In this document: positions 28,347-39,851 of the stretch, piece after piece
Layout: every line of letters begins with the position of its first letter
Numbering within the stretch: position 1 is the stretch's first letter
Source of the DNA: Proluteimonas luteida
GTDB taxonomy: Bacteria; Pseudomonadota; Gammaproteobacteria; Xanthomonadales; Xanthomonadaceae
Reading direction: 5' to 3'
NCBI RefSeq assembly: GCF_021191695.1
Contig: NZ_JAIWPT010000012.1
Coordinates: forward strand, 87,604 to 151,603
Length of the DNA: 64,000 nt
Made by a program: the position numbers and the translations under genes
Notes under the pieces: model-generated
The model's database searches: none
What the model saw: the letters and a program-made list of their open reading frames with translations, nothing else
What the model was told of the DNA's origin: nothing

Positions 28347-28784
28347 ATGATGGTCGCGCGCTTCCGATATACGCTTCCGCTGGCCTGTCTGCTCGCGGCC
28401 CCCGTGCTGGGCGCCTGCGCCGCCGCAGGCGGGCATCAACCCGAAGGAGGCGCCGACGTGGCCCGATTGCAGGAACCCGGACCGTACCAGCGCTTCATCG
28501 TCAAATACCGCGGCGACAGTGCGCCGGGGCGCGACCCGCAATCGGTGCAGCCGCGCCTGACCCGGGCGGCGGACGGACTCGACGGTGGCGTGCGACTGCA
28601 ATGGCTGCGACGCATGGGCGTGCAGGCCGACGTGTTCCAGTCCAGCGCGCCGCTGGACCGCGAGCAGGCCCAGCACCTGCTGGACACCTTGGCGGCCGAT
28701 CCCGACGTCGAGTACGTCGAAGTCGATGGCCGCATGGGCATCGATCCGCGGCCGCCGCTGCGGCAGAGCCGCGATCCGCGCTGA
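28347..28784 (+). CDS. stand-alone I9 propeptide-like lipoprotein, candidate protease inhibitor/chaperone
   Basis: A 145-residue predicted lipoprotein: signal segment with lipobox LGA-Cys24, then Ala at +2, which favours the outer membrane. Residues ~48-128 match the I9 propeptide of the subtilase at 23693: QRFIVKYRGD versus DRFIVKYRDD, LRRMGVQADVFQSS versus LRRMALGADVIRSS, DVEYVEVD versus AVEYVEVD. No catalytic domain follows; the protein ends ~17 residues after the I9 fold. It may inhibit or help fold a subtilase in the periplasm, or may be a remnant of a truncated subtilase. The intact frame, lipobox and own start (ATG 28347 or 28350) favour a real gene. Confidence 0.8.
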   Translation: MMVARFRYTLPLACLLAAPVLGACAAAGGHQPEGGADVARLQEPGPYQRFIVKYRGDSAPGRDPQSVQPRLTRAADGLDGGVRLQWLRRMGVQADVFQSSAPLDREQAQHLLDTLAADPDVEYVEVDGRMGIDPRPPLRQSRDPR

Positions 28785-28826
28785 AGCGCGGGCGATTCCT
28801 CCGGAAGCCCTGCCACGGGCGGTATT

Positions 28827-29315
28827 TCAGCCGATCGGCTCGAACCGGTTGGCATCGACGTTCTTGCGCACCTTCAGCGGATCCCAGATGCGGCCGTTCA
28901 TCGCGACGTAGACGCCGGGCGGCTTCGACTGCACCGCGCCGACCGCGGTGCCGATGTTGAATTCGGCGTCCGAGCCGCGGAACCGCGCCGGGCTCAGCGC
29001 GCCGGTCAGCACGATGGTCTTGCCCTCGATCGACGCCAGCACCTTGGCGGTCTCGACCATGGAGTCGGTGCCGTGGGTCAGCAGCACGTGCCGCGCCGGC
29101 TGGGCGGCGATCGTGGCACGGACCAGCTCGCGGTCGGCGTCGGTGATGTGCAGCGAGTCCTTGCGGATGATCGGGATCACCCGGTAGCGGAACGCGACGC
29201 CGAGCTCGTCGAGCATGCGCCCGATCTGCGGATCGCCGACCTGGAAGTCGGACTTGTCGTCGAAGTAGATCTTGTCGATCGTGCCACCGGTGGTGACGAT
29301 CAGCAGCTCGTCCAT
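28827..29315 (-). CDS. short asparaginase-domain protein
   Basis: A 162-residue protein that covers only the N-terminal asparaginase/glutaminase domain. It has both active-site motifs: TTGGTIDK (nucleophile threonine) and LLTHGTDSMVETA. A full L-asparaginase is about 330 residues with a second domain that completes the active site; here the frame ends cleanly after VYVAMNGRIWDP...NRFEPIG. Stand-alone proteins of this size exist in other proteobacteria, so this is probably a natural form. Whether it is enzymatically active is unknown. It starts four bases after the stop of the next gene upstream, so the two are likely co-transcribed. Confidence 0.85.
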   Translation of the reverse strand: MDELLIVTTGGTIDKIYFDDKSDFQVGDPQIGRMLDELGVAFRYRVIPIIRKDSLHITDADRELVRATIAAQPARHVLLTHGTDSMVETAKVLASIEGKTIVLTGALSPARFRGSDAEFNIGTAVGAVQSKPPGVYVAMNGRIWDPLKVRKNVDANRFEPIG

Positions 29316-29319
29316 TGCA

Positions 29320-30096
29320 TCAGTCCTGCAGAGGGGTGTCGGCGGAATCGTCCGCCGCGGGCTGCGGCGTAACGGTGCCGGGCAGGGCGAGATGATAGTC
29401 GCTGCCGTAAAGCTCGCATATCGGCAGCCACTGCGCGTTGGGCGGCGCGATGACCTCCCCGCTGCCGTCGGGCGTGGCCCTGCGGAACCGGCAGTCGGCC
29501 TCGTCCTCGTTACCTAGCCAGCCGACGCTGATGATGAATGCCATGGCGTCGGCGACCTGCGGCTGCGGACCGGGCAGCAGCGGCCAGGCGTGGTATTCCC
29601 AGGCGCAGCAGCTCGCTCGCCCGGCCTCCACCAAGTGGCCGTCGAGGATGCGGATGTCCGCCCAGGCGCCGCTGAAGAAATGCGACAGCCTGCCGCTGGC
29701 CGGATCGAGCCGGTAAAGCGTGCCTTCGCAGTTGGGGCCGGCGCCGCACGTGCCGGTGACCTGCACTTCCTGGATGCCATCGTTGTCGAGATCGATGAAA
29801 TCCACGAAACGGATTTCCTCATCCGCCGCGTCGAGCGGTGCCATCGCGGGTCGATAGCGATCACTGCCGGGCGCGGCGTACGCGATGACGTAGCGCGTGG
29901 GCGCGGTGCCTTTGTCGTCAGGTGCTGCCGGGCAGACCGGAGTGATGCGCAGCCGCGAACCATCGGCATTGCGCACGTCCCTGGAAGGACATGCCGCATC
30001 CGCGGCCGGCGCCTCCGCCGCGGCGAGCGGCGACCACAGAAGTGCCGCCAGCAGCAGGCCGGCCAGCAGCGATGCAGCCAGGGATGGGCACTTCAT
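29320..30096 (-). CDS. exported protein with calcium-loop-like motif, unrecognised
   Basis: A 258-residue protein with a signal peptide (~1-27, LAASLLAGLLLAALLWSPLAAA) and a soluble mature part. A segment FVDFIDLDNDGIQEVQV resembles the calcium-binding DxDxDG loop of FG-GAP/XAC2610-type proteins. Paired cysteines (CGAGPNC; ASCCAWE; ADCRF; PICEL) suggest disulfides in the periplasm. I cannot name the function; similarity to XAC2610-type lysozyme inhibitors is only a possibility. It precedes the short asparaginase gene by four bases. Confidence 0.65.
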   Translation of the reverse strand: MKCPSLAASLLAGLLLAALLWSPLAAAEAPAADAACPSRDVRNADGSRLRITPVCPAAPDDKGTAPTRYVIAYAAPGSDRYRPAMAPLDAADEEIRFVDFIDLDNDGIQEVQVTGTCGAGPNCEGTLYRLDPASGRLSHFFSGAWADIRILDGHLVEAGRASCCAWEYHAWPLLPGPQPQVADAMAFIISVGWLGNEDEADCRFRRATPDGSGEVIAPPNAQWLPICELYGSDYHLALPGTVTPQPAADDSADTPLQD

Positions 30097-30163
30097 CGGT
30101 CGTCTGCCCGCTGGCGGCGACGCGAGGGTCGTCTGCGCATGCGCGGCGTTCGCGCTTGCCGGT

Positions 30164-32504
<2,341 letters not shown>

Positions 32505-32508
<4 letters not shown>

Positions 32509-33083
32509 AACCGCACCCTCTGCTGTCCGCCGGCCTGGCCGCCTGTGTACTGGCCGCCGCGCTGTCCGCCTGCCGCCCCGCGACCGACGACAGCACGCCC
32601 GAAGCGCCTGCCGCCACCGGACGCGAAGGACCCGCTGGCGATGCCGTCGCCGGGTCCGCGGCGTTTCCCGCGCTGCGCGTGGACACGGTCGACGGCGGCG
32701 TGTTCGATCTCGCCGAGCACCGCGGCCAGTGGGTCGTGGTGAACTTCTGGGCGACCTGGTGCGCGCCGTGCCTGAAGGAAATGCCGGAACTGTCCGCGCT
32801 CGATGCGATGCGCGACCACATCGACGTCGTCGGCCTGGCCTACGAGGAGATCGACGTCGCCGACATGCGCGCGTTCCTCGACAGGCGCCCGGTGGTGTAC
32901 CCGATCGCGATCATCGACACCTACGACCCGCCTGCCGACTTCGACACGCCCAAGGGCCTGCCGATGACCTACCTGATCGCGCCCGACGGCAGCGTCGCGC
33001 GCAAGTTCCTCGGCCCGGTCACCGCCGAGGGCATCGAGGCGATGATCGCCGAGGCCGGCGGACCGGCCGCTGCCGGCGCATGA
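32505..33083 (+). CDS. TlpA-like thioredoxin-fold lipoprotein
   Basis: A 192-residue predicted lipoprotein with lipobox LSA-Cys (Cys23), a Pro/Ala-rich linker to ~residue 52, and a thioredoxin fold with the redox motif WATWCAPC followed by KEMPEL. The cis-Pro loop is GLPMTYLI. TlpA/ResA proteins act as disulfide reductases or oxidases in the periplasm; the partner here is unknown. Starts by ATGA overlap with the yihY-family gene and ends by ATGA overlap with the acylphosphatase gene. Confidence 0.92.
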
Positions 33084-33358
33084 CCACGGTCGCGCGCTTC
33101 TTCGTCAGCGGGCGGGTGCAGGGCGTGTTCTTCCGCGCCTCGACACGCGAGCATGCGCTGCGGCTGGGCCTCGCGGGCCATGCCCGCAATCTTGCCGACG
33201 GCCGGGTCGAGGTGGTCGCCGCCGGCGATCCCCACGCGATCGAGGCACTGGCCGCCTGGCTGGCCGAGGGGCCGCCGCTGGCGGTGGTCGCGGGCGTCGA
33301 ACGCAACGCGCCCGCCGACGATGCGCCGGCACCGGACGCCGGATTCCACGTGCGCTGA
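33080..33358 (+). CDS. acyP: acylphosphatase
   Basis: A 92-residue cytoplasmic enzyme that hydrolyses acyl phosphates. The signature VSGRVQGVFFRASTREHALRLGLAGHARNLADGRVEVVAAG contains the catalytic Arg (GVFFR) and Asn (ARNL). Length is typical. Its ATG overlaps the upstream stop (ATGA at 33080-33083), so it is translated with the TlpA-like protein. Confidence 0.95.
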   Translation: MTTVARFFVSGRVQGVFFRASTREHALRLGLAGHARNLADGRVEVVAAGDPHAIEALAAWLAEGPPLAVVAGVERNAPADDAPAPDAGFHVR

Positions 33359-33378
33359 TCGTCGCCGCGGGGCGGCCT

Positions 33379-34170
33379 TCAGTCGTCGCCGGCCGCCGGC
33401 ACGAACGCCGGGATCGGCTTGACCACGCCGAAGCGGTCCTTCGCCGGCTTGCCCGGCAGCGGCGGCAGCGACATGTCCTCGGGCGGGATGTGGGTGTCGG
33501 GCAGGTGGTCGAGCAGATGCCGGATCAGGGTCAGGCGGCCGCTGCGCTGGTCGTTGAAGTCCACCAGCGTCCACGGCGCGTGCTTCGTGTGGGTCGCCTC
33601 GAGCATCGCCTCGCGCGCCCGGGTGTAGTCGTCGTAGCGGCTGCGCGCCTGCAGGTCCACCGGCGAGAGCTTCCAGCGTTTCAGCGGATCGGCCAGGCGC
33701 TCGGCGAAGCGTTCCTCCTGCTGCGCCTGGTCGCAGCACAGCCAGTACTTCAGCATCACCAGGCCGTCGTCGACCAGCTGCCGCTCGAACACCGGCGCGG
33801 CGTGCAGGAAGGCCGCGACCTGGGCCTCGGTGGCGTAGCCCATCACCCGCTCGACGCCGGCGCGGTTGTACCAGCTGCGGTCGAACAGTGCGATCTCGCC
33901 GGCCGCCGGCAGGTGCGGCACGTAGCGCTGGAAGTACCACTGGCCGCGCTCGCGGTCGCTGGGCACCGGCAGCGCGACGATGCGGCACTGGCGCGGATTG
34001 AGGTATTCGGAAATCGCCTTGATCGCGCCGCCCTTGCCGGCGGTGTCGCGGCCCTCGACGATCACCAGCAGGCGCTGGCCGCTGTGCTGCAGCCAGCGTG
34101 CCATCGCCGTCAGCTCGACCTGCATCGGCCGCAGTGCCGCCTCGTAGTCCTTGCGCTTGATTGGTTTCAT
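33379..34170 (-). CDS. ppk2: polyphosphate kinase 2 (PPK2 family)
   Basis: A 263-residue single-domain PPK2, which transfers phosphate between polyphosphate and nucleoside diphosphates. Walker A is GRDTAGKGGAIK, Walker B and lid are FDRSWYNRAGVERVMGY; KYWLCCDQAQQEERF and LSPVDLQARSRYDDYTRAR are family blocks. ATG 34170 has an AGGA ribosome site. Substrate preference (ADP or GDP) cannot be told from what I see. It follows moaB by 82 bp on the same strand. Confidence 0.93.
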   Translation of the reverse strand: MKPIKRKDYEAALRPMQVELTAMARWLQHSGQRLLVIVEGRDTAGKGGAIKAISEYLNPRQCRIVALPVPSDRERGQWYFQRYVPHLPAAGEIALFDRSWYNRAGVERVMGYATEAQVAAFLHAAPVFERQLVDDGLVMLKYWLCCDQAQQEERFAERLADPLKRWKLSPVDLQARSRYDDYTRAREAMLEATHTKHAPWTLVDFNDQRSGRLTLIRHLLDHLPDTHIPPEDMSLPPLPGKPAKDRFGVVKPIPAFVPAAGDD

Positions 34171-34252
34171 CCGGGGTCCTGTCGGGCTGGGGCGTCCGGC
34201 CGGCGGGCGCCATATGCGGCCGGCGGCGCGGCGCCTCATTTCATTCTTTCAG

Positions 34253-34771
34253 TCATTCCTTCAGCCGCGGCCGGATCGTGGCCAGGTTGCAGGGCCGGGT
34301 CCGCGCATCGAGCTGCTGGCGGATGATCTTCTCCCACGCGGTCGTGCAGGCCGACGTCGAGCCGGGCAGGGCGAACACGAACGTCGCGTTGGCGAGACCG
34401 GCGAACGCGCGCGACTGCAGCGACGAGGTCCCGATCTCCTCGAAGGAGATCGCGCGGAACAGCTCGCCGAACCCCGGCATTTCCTTGTCCAGCAGCGGCC
34501 GCAGCGCCTCGGGCGTGGAGTCGCGGCCGGTGAAGCCGGTGCCGCCGGTGACCAGGATGCCGTCGACGGCCGGATCGGCGATCCACTTCGACACCAGCGC
34601 ACGCATCGCGTAGCGGTCGTCGGGCAGCAGCGCGCGTTCGGCGACGCGGTGGCCGTCGGCGGACAGCGACTGCACGAGGTAGTCGCCGGAGCTGTCGTTG
34701 TCGAGGCTGCGGCTGTCGGAGACGGTCAGCACGCAGACCGAAAGCGGAATGAAATCGGATCGGGCGGTCAT
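34253..34771 (-). CDS. moaB: molybdenum cofactor biosynthesis protein MoaB
   Basis: A 172-residue MogA/MoaB-fold protein involved in adenylylation of molybdopterin or a related step. It has the SVCVLTVSDSRS strand, the GDYLVQSL helix, and the substrate loop GILVTGGTGFTGRD. The conserved ALPGSTSACTTAWEKII segment near the end supports MoaB. ATG 34771. No other molybdopterin gene is nearby. Confidence 0.93.
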   Translation of the reverse strand: MTARSDFIPLSVCVLTVSDSRSLDNDSSGDYLVQSLSADGHRVAERALLPDDRYAMRALVSKWIADPAVDGILVTGGTGFTGRDSTPEALRPLLDKEMPGFGELFRAISFEEIGTSSLQSRAFAGLANATFVFALPGSTSACTTAWEKIIRQQLDARTRPCNLATIRPRLKE

Positions 34772-34844
34772 GCGCGCAGGGTAGCGCAAGTCCGCGGACT
34801 TCTCCGGCCGGCAAGGCGCCCGCGCGGGCATGGCCGGTCGGGCT

Positions 34845-34876
34845 TTTCCGGATCCCGCATCCCGAATCCGGGCTTC
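34845..34876. repeat. degenerate copy of the GGGATT-type intergenic repeat
   Basis: Between the moaB start and the prfA stop, the stretch around 34845-34876 reads as short CCGGAT/ATCCCG/ATCCGGG units. It forms an imperfect hairpin and resembles the arms of the repeats after ispE and pth, though shorter. Confidence 0.45.
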
Positions 34877-35954
34877 ACTCCGTCATCCGCGCCAGTTCGT
34901 CGGCCTGGTGCTCCTGCGACAGCCGCGCGATCAGCGCGTCGAGGTTGCCTTCGAGCACGTTCGGCAGGTCGTACAGGGTCAGGCCGTCGATGCGGTGGTC
35001 GGTGATGCGGCCCTGCGGGTAGTTGTAGGTGCGGATGCGCTGGCTGCGGTCGCCGCTGCCGACCTGCAGCTTGCGGGTCTCGGCGGTCGCCGCCGCGCGG
35101 CGCTCGGCCTCGGCCTCGGCCAGCATCGCCCGCAGGCGCTTCATCGCCTTGTCGCGGTTGGCGTGCTGGGAGCGCTCGGTCTGCGATTCGACGACCAGTC
35201 CGCTGGGCAGGTGGGTGATGCGGATCGCCGAGTCGGTCTTGTTGACGTGCTGGCCGCCGGCGCCGGACGAACGGAAGGTGTCGACCTTGAGGTCGGCGGG
35301 ATTGAGCTCGACCGGCTCGCCGGCGGCCTCGATCGGGATGATCGCCACCGTCGCCGCCGAGGTGTGGATGCGCCCCTGCGACTCGGTCTCGGGCACGCGC
35401 TGCACGCGGTGGGTGCCGGATTCGAACTTCAGCTTCGCGTAGGCGCCGTCGCCCTCGACCGCGGCGATGATCTCGCGGAAGCCGCCGTGCTCGCCCGGAC
35501 TCGCCGACTCGACCTCGACCCGCCAGCCCTGGCGCTCGGCATAGCGGGCGTACATGCGGAACAGGTCGCCGGCGAAGATCGCCGCCTCGTCGCCGCCGGT
35601 GCCGGCGCGGATCTCGAGGTAGAAGCCGCCGTCGTCGCGGGTGTCGCGCGGCACCAGCAGCGCCAGCAGCAGTGCGTCGAGTTCCGCCAGGCGCGTCGTC
35701 GCCGCGGCGATCTCCTCCTCCGCCAGTTCGCGCATCACCGGGTCTCCGCGCATCGCCTCGGCGCCGTGGAGGTCGGCCAGCGTGCGGCGCTCGTCGGCGA
35801 GCGCGGCGGCCAGTGGCTCGAGCTGGGCGAACTCGCGCGACAGCGCGCGGAAGCGCGTCTGGTCGGCGATCGTGTCGGGGTCGGCAAGCAGGCGTTCGAG
35901 TTCGTCGCGGCGTTCGGCCAGCGCTTCGAGCTTATGGCGCAGGGTCGGCAGCAT
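34875..35954 (-). CDS. prfA: peptide chain release factor 1
   Basis: A 359-residue class I release factor that reads UAG and UAA. The GGQ motif sits in [15 protein letters not shown], and the following [12 protein letters not shown] and [19 protein letters not shown] blocks are RF1-type. The GGQ glutamine is the target of PrmC, encoded at 8405. The start overlaps the hemA stop by 23 bp, the classic hemA-prfA pair. Confidence 0.97.
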   Translation of the reverse strand: MLPTLRHKLEALAERRDELERLLADPDTIADQTRFRALSREFAQLEPLAAALADERRTLADLHGAEAMRGDPVMRELAEEEIAAATTRLAELDALLLALLVPRDTRDDGGFYLEIRAGTGGDEAAIFAGDLFRMYARYAERQGWRVEVESASPGEHGGFREIIAAVEGDGAYAKLKFESGTHRVQRVPETESQGRIHTSAATVAIIPIEAAGEPVELNPADLKVDTFRSSGAGGQHVNKTDSAIRITHLPSGLVVESQTERSQHANRDKAMKRLRAMLAEAEAERRAAATAETRKLQVGSGDRSQRIRTYNYPQGRITDHRIDGLTLYDLPNVLEGNLDALIARLSQEHQADELARMTE

Positions 35955-37230
35955 CGTCGTCTTCGGTGGTGGGGGCGGGCGGCAGCAGGCGTTCGATGCC
36001 GCTGGCGAAGTCGTCGCCGCCGCGCAGCGCGGCCTCGCGCAGCGCCGCGGTCGGCAGGTGCAGCAGGCGGTTGGTCAGGGTATGCGCCAGCAGTTCCAGC
36101 ACGGCCTCGGGCGGCTGCCCGGCGGCGAGCTGCTGGCGGGCCTTCTCCAGCGATTCGGCGCGGACCGCGTCGCCGTGCGCGCGCAGGCGCTTGAGCGGCG
36201 CGCTGCGGCCGCGCGCGGTGCGCGCCTCGGCATAGCGCGCGACCTGCAGGTCGATGATGGTCTCGGCATCGTTGGCGGCCTCGCGGCGGCCGCGGCGGTT
36301 GTCGTCGAGGGTGCGTTCCAGGTCGTCGACGGTGTAGAGGAACACGTCGCGCAGCTCGGCCACGTCGGCGGCGATGTCGCGCGGCACCGCCAGGTCCATC
36401 AGCAGCATCGGCCGGTGGCGGCGCGCCTGCAGCGCGGCGGCGACCTGCGGCCGGGTCAGGACCGGCTCGCGGCTGGCGGTGGCCGAGAACACGATGTCGG
36501 CCAGGAACAGGTGCCGGTCCAGTTCGTCGAGCGGCAGCGCGATGCCGCCATGGCGCGCGGCCAGTTCCTGCGCGTGCGGGTAGGTGCGGTTGGCGATCAG
36601 CAGGCGCTTGACGTTGGCCTGGGCCAGGTGGCGCGCGGCCAGTTCGATGGTCTCGCCGGCACCGACCAGCAGCACCGCCGAGTCGGACGGACGGGCGAAG
36701 GACTCCTGCGCCAGCCGCACCGCCAGCGAGGCGACCGACACCGGGCTGTTGCCGATGCGGGTCTCGCTGCGCGCGCGCTTGGCGGTGACGAAGGCGTGCT
36801 GGAACACGCGGTCCAGCTCGCTGCCCAGGGTGCCGGCGCTGCGCGCGCTCGCCCAGGCCTGCTTCACCTGGCCGAGGATCTGCGGTTCGCCCAGCACCAG
36901 CGAGTCGAGGCCGGTGGCGACGCGGAACAGGTGCCGCGCCGCGGCCTCGTCGCGATGCCGGTACAGATACGCATGCAGCGACTGTGCCGGATCCAGCGTG
37001 GCATCGGCCGGCCGGGTCGCCAGCCAGTCCGCCAGCGCACTGCCGTCGTCGTCGGCGATCGCGTACAGCTCGGTGCGGTTGCAGGTCGACAGCAGTGCGA
37101 CCTCGCGCACCACCGGCAACGCGCGCAGCTGTGCCAGCGCGGCCGGCAGCGCGTCGCCGCCGAACGCGACGCGTTCGCGCAGGGCGACCGGCGCGGTCTG
37201 GTGGTTGATGCCGAGTGCGAACAGGCTCAT
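35932..37230 (-). CDS. hemA: glutamyl-tRNA reductase
   Basis: First enzyme of the C5 pathway of haem synthesis: reduces glutamyl-tRNA to glutamate-1-semialdehyde with NADPH. The 432-residue protein shows the catalytic [11 protein letters not shown] with its active-site cysteine, [15 protein letters not shown], the NADPH-binding [16 protein letters not shown], and [14 protein letters not shown]. The C-terminal dimerisation helix region is present. ATG 37230; overlaps prfA. Divergent from the TPR-lolB-ispE unit, with a 159-bp gap. Confidence 0.96.
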   Translation of the reverse strand: MSLFALGINHQTAPVALRERVAFGGDALPAALAQLRALPVVREVALLSTCNRTELYAIADDDGSALADWLATRPADATLDPAQSLHAYLYRHRDEAAARHLFRVATGLDSLVLGEPQILGQVKQAWASARSAGTLGSELDRVFQHAFVTAKRARSETRIGNSPVSVASLAVRLAQESFARPSDSAVLLVGAGETIELAARHLAQANVKRLLIANRTYPHAQELAARHGGIALPLDELDRHLFLADIVFSATASREPVLTRPQVAAALQARRHRPMLLMDLAVPRDIAADVAELRDVFLYTVDDLERTLDDNRRGRREAANDAETIIDLQVARYAEARTARGRSAPLKRLRAHGDAVRAESLEKARQQLAAGQPPEAVLELLAHTLTNRLLHLPTAALREAALRGGDDFASGIERLLPPAPTTEDDDAADPAP

Positions 37231-37389
37231 GGGTCGGGCTGGCGGCGAATGCGGTGCGGCGGCCTTGCGGACCGGTCGCGCGAGGCGTGCGCACGGCGCC
37301 GTGCGGCGGCCGACGAACTCCTCATCCGTTCAGGTGCTTGCGATAAGCTCTCGGGAGAAGGTGCCCATTTTACGGCCCGGTTGCCCCAG

Positions 37390-39135
37390 ATGCCCGTTTT
37401 CCCGTTTTCCCGGACCGCGCGCACCGGTCCCATGCGCCGTCGCCTGCCTGTCCTGTGGCTGGCCCCGCTGCTCGGAATCGCCTGCGCCGCGCAGGCGCAG
37501 GCCCCCGCGCACGACGACGCCGGGCAAGGCGACACCCCCGGCCGGGAGTTCCTGCGCCAGGACCTGCTGGGCGCGTCGCTGGCTGGCGAGTTCGCGGTCC
37601 AGGCCGGCCGCCTCGACGAGGCCGCCAACTGGTATCTCGATGCCGCGCGCATTGCCGGCGACGATGCCGGACTGGCCGAGCGCGCGACCCGCATCGCGCT
37701 GCTGGCCGGCGACGACCGCCGCGCCGCGGACGCGCTGGCGCTGTGGCGTCGCAGCGCGCCGGATTCGCTGCCGATGCTGGCCGCCGAGGCGACGCTGTCG
37801 CTGCGCGGCAAGCGCGACCGGGTCGCGCGCCGCCAGCTCGAGGCGCTGCTGCGCAACCCCGATCCGGACGGCTGGCGGCACGCGTTCACGGTGCTGTCGA
37901 GCGGCGGGCGCGATCCGCAGCAGGCCGCGCGCATCCTCGGCCAGCTGGTCGACCGCCAGGCGATTCCCGGCGAACTGCAGGCCTGGATGGCCTTCGGCGG
38001 CCTCGCCCAGCGGCTCGACCGCGTCGACCTGACCGAGCGGATCCTCGACAACATCGTCGCGCGCTTCCCCGGCGAGCCGCGCGTGGCCCTGCTGCGCGCC
38101 AGCCAGATGCGCGAGTCCGGGCGTGCCGACGACGCCCGTGCCGCGCTGGCGCCGATCGCCGCGTCGGCGGTGCTTGCGCCGGACCTGCGCCTGGCGCTGG
38201 CCGGCGAGTACGAACAATTGGGCGATTTCGTCGAGGCCGAGCGCATCCTCGCCAACGGTCCGCAGGACGGCAGGAGCGTGATGCTGCGGGCCTCGCTGCT
38301 GGCGCGCGCCGAGGACAAGCCGGCGCTGGCCGCGCTGTACGAGGAGCTCAAGGCGGGCGCGGCGATGCCCAACCCGGCGCAGCGGCTGCTGCTGGGGCAG
38401 ATGGCCGAGTACCTGGGGCAGTTCGACGAGGCGCTGGAGTGGTACGTCAGCGTGCCGGGCGGCGGCGAACGCTGGCAGGCGCGCCTGCGCGGGGCGCGGG
38501 TGCTGCATGAGCTGGGACGCACCGAGGCGGCCTATGCGCAGCTGCGCGAACTGCAGGCCGACGGCAGCGCCGACGACGACGTGCGCCGCAACGCCTACCT
38601 GCTGGAGGCCGAGCTGCACCGCGAGGACGATGCACAAGCCCCCGAGCTCGATGCCTACAACCGCGGCCTGGCGGCGATCCCCGACGATCCCGCGGTGCTC
38701 TACGCGCGCGCGCTGATGTGGGAGCGTCGCGACGACATCCCGCGGGCCGAGGCCGACCTGCGCCGGATCCTGGTGTCCGACCCGGAGAACGTCGCCGCGC
38801 TCAACGCGCTCGGCTACACCCTGGCCGACCGCACCAACCGCTACACCGAGGCGCTGGAGCTGATCGACCGCGCCCGAGTCGCCGAGCCGGACAACGCCGC
38901 GATCGTCGACAGCTACGGCTGGGTGCTGTACCGGCTGGGTCGCCTGAACGAGGCGCTGGTCGAGTTGCGGCGCGCGTTCTCGATGATGAAGGACCCCGAG
39001 GTCGCCGCGCACATCGGCGAAGTGCTGTGGGCGCTGGGCCGGCGCGACGAGGCGCGCAGGTATTTCGACGAGGCGCGTGCGCTGGATCCGGAAAACCGCT
39101 CGCTGCTGCGCGCGCTGGAGAACACCGGCGCATGA
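37390..39135 (+). CDS. exported tetratricopeptide-repeat protein
   Basis: A 581-residue protein with an N-terminal signal peptide (~15-37 from ATG 37390; LPVLWLAPLLGIACAAQAQA) and tetratricopeptide repeats over most of its length. Clear units are QAGRLDEAANWYLDAARIA near the start and LGYTLADRTNRYTEALELIDRARVAEPDNAAIVDSYGWVLYRLGRLNEALVELRRAF near the end. TPR proteins serve as assembly platforms. Its coupling to lolB (ATGA) and ispE is conserved in related bacteria, hinting at a role in the cell envelope. An alternative start is ATG 37432. Confidence 0.85.
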   Translation: MPVFPFSRTARTGPMRRRLPVLWLAPLLGIACAAQAQAPAHDDAGQGDTPGREFLRQDLLGASLAGEFAVQAGRLDEAANWYLDAARIAGDDAGLAERATRIALLAGDDRRAADALALWRRSAPDSLPMLAAEATLSLRGKRDRVARRQLEALLRNPDPDGWRHAFTVLSSGGRDPQQAARILGQLVDRQAIPGELQAWMAFGGLAQRLDRVDLTERILDNIVARFPGEPRVALLRASQMRESGRADDARAALAPIAASAVLAPDLRLALAGEYEQLGDFVEAERILANGPQDGRSVMLRASLLARAEDKPALAALYEELKAGAAMPNPAQRLLLGQMAEYLGQFDEALEWYVSVPGGGERWQARLRGARVLHELGRTEAAYAQLRELQADGSADDDVRRNAYLLEAELHREDDAQAPELDAYNRGLAAIPDDPAVLYARALMWERRDDIPRAEADLRRILVSDPENVAALNALGYTLADRTNRYTEALELIDRARVAEPDNAAIVDSYGWVLYRLGRLNEALVELRRAFSMMKDPEVAAHIGEVLWALGRRDEARRYFDEARALDPENRSLLRALENTGA

Positions 39136-39851
39136 ACCGCTGCCGGGACCGCGCCGCGACCCGCTGGCGCCTGTGCGGGGCGGCCGCTGCGCTCGCGCTG
39201 CTGGCGGCCTGCACCAGCGTGCCGGTGCGGCCACCGGGGCAGGTCGCGGCGCTGGACCCGGCCGCGCTGGCCGCCGCCGAGTCGGCGCTGGCCGCGCACG
39301 AGGCCGCGGTCCGCGCATTGCCGTCGCTGGCGTTCGCCGGGCGGGTCGCGATGTCCAACGGCCGCGACGGCGGCAGCGGCCGCATCGAATGGCGCCAAGC
39401 CGGTGCCGGTTACCGCGTCACGCTGAGCGCGCCGGTGACCCGGCAGAGCTGGCAGCTGCAGGGCGGGCCGCACGGCGCCCGCCTCGAGGGGCTGGCCGGC
39501 GGAGCGCGCGAGGGCGCGGACGTGGGCGAGCTGCTGTGGCAGGCCACCGGCTTCGAGATCCCGGTCGGGGCGCTGGCGGCGTGGGCCGCCGGCACCCGCG
39601 CCGAAGGTCCCGATGCCGGTCCGGCCGAGGTCCACTTCGATGCCGCGGGCCGGCTGGTCCGGCTCGAGCAGGACGGCTGGACCATCGACTATCTGCAATG
39701 GCAGCCGGCCGACGCGGCGGTCGCCGGGCCGGCCTTGCCGACCCGGATCAATGCCGCGCGCGGTGATGCCCGCGTGCGCCTGGTCGTCGACAGCTGGCTG
39801 CCGGGCGATGCCGAAGCGGGCGCCGACGCCGGGCCGCCGGAGACGCCATGA
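39132..39851 (+). CDS. lolB: outer-membrane lipoprotein insertion factor LolB
   Basis: Receives lipoproteins from LolA and places them in the outer membrane. The 239-residue protein has a lipoprotein signal ending LLAA-Cys27 and the LolB fold: [64 protein letters not shown]. The C-terminal strand [21 protein letters not shown] also fits. Overlaps the TPR gene and ispE by ATGA at both ends; the lolB-ispE pairing is common in gammaproteobacteria. Confidence 0.93.
   Translation: MNRCRDRAATRWRLCGAAAALALLAACTSVPVRPPGQVAALDPAALAAAESALAAHEAAVRALPSLAFAGRVAMSNGRDGGSGRIEWRQAGAGYRVTLSAPVTRQSWQLQGGPHGARLEGLAGGAREGADVGELLWQATGFEIPVGALAAWAAGTRAEGPDAGPAEVHFDAAGRLVRLEQDGWTIDYLQWQPADAAVAGPALPTRINAARGDARVRLVVDSWLPGDAEAGADAGPPETP

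Noticed and set aside
28347..28784. Pseudogene fragment of a subtilase.
   Set aside because: Not fully excluded, but an intact frame, a lipobox absent from the subtilase and a natural stop argue for a functional small protein.
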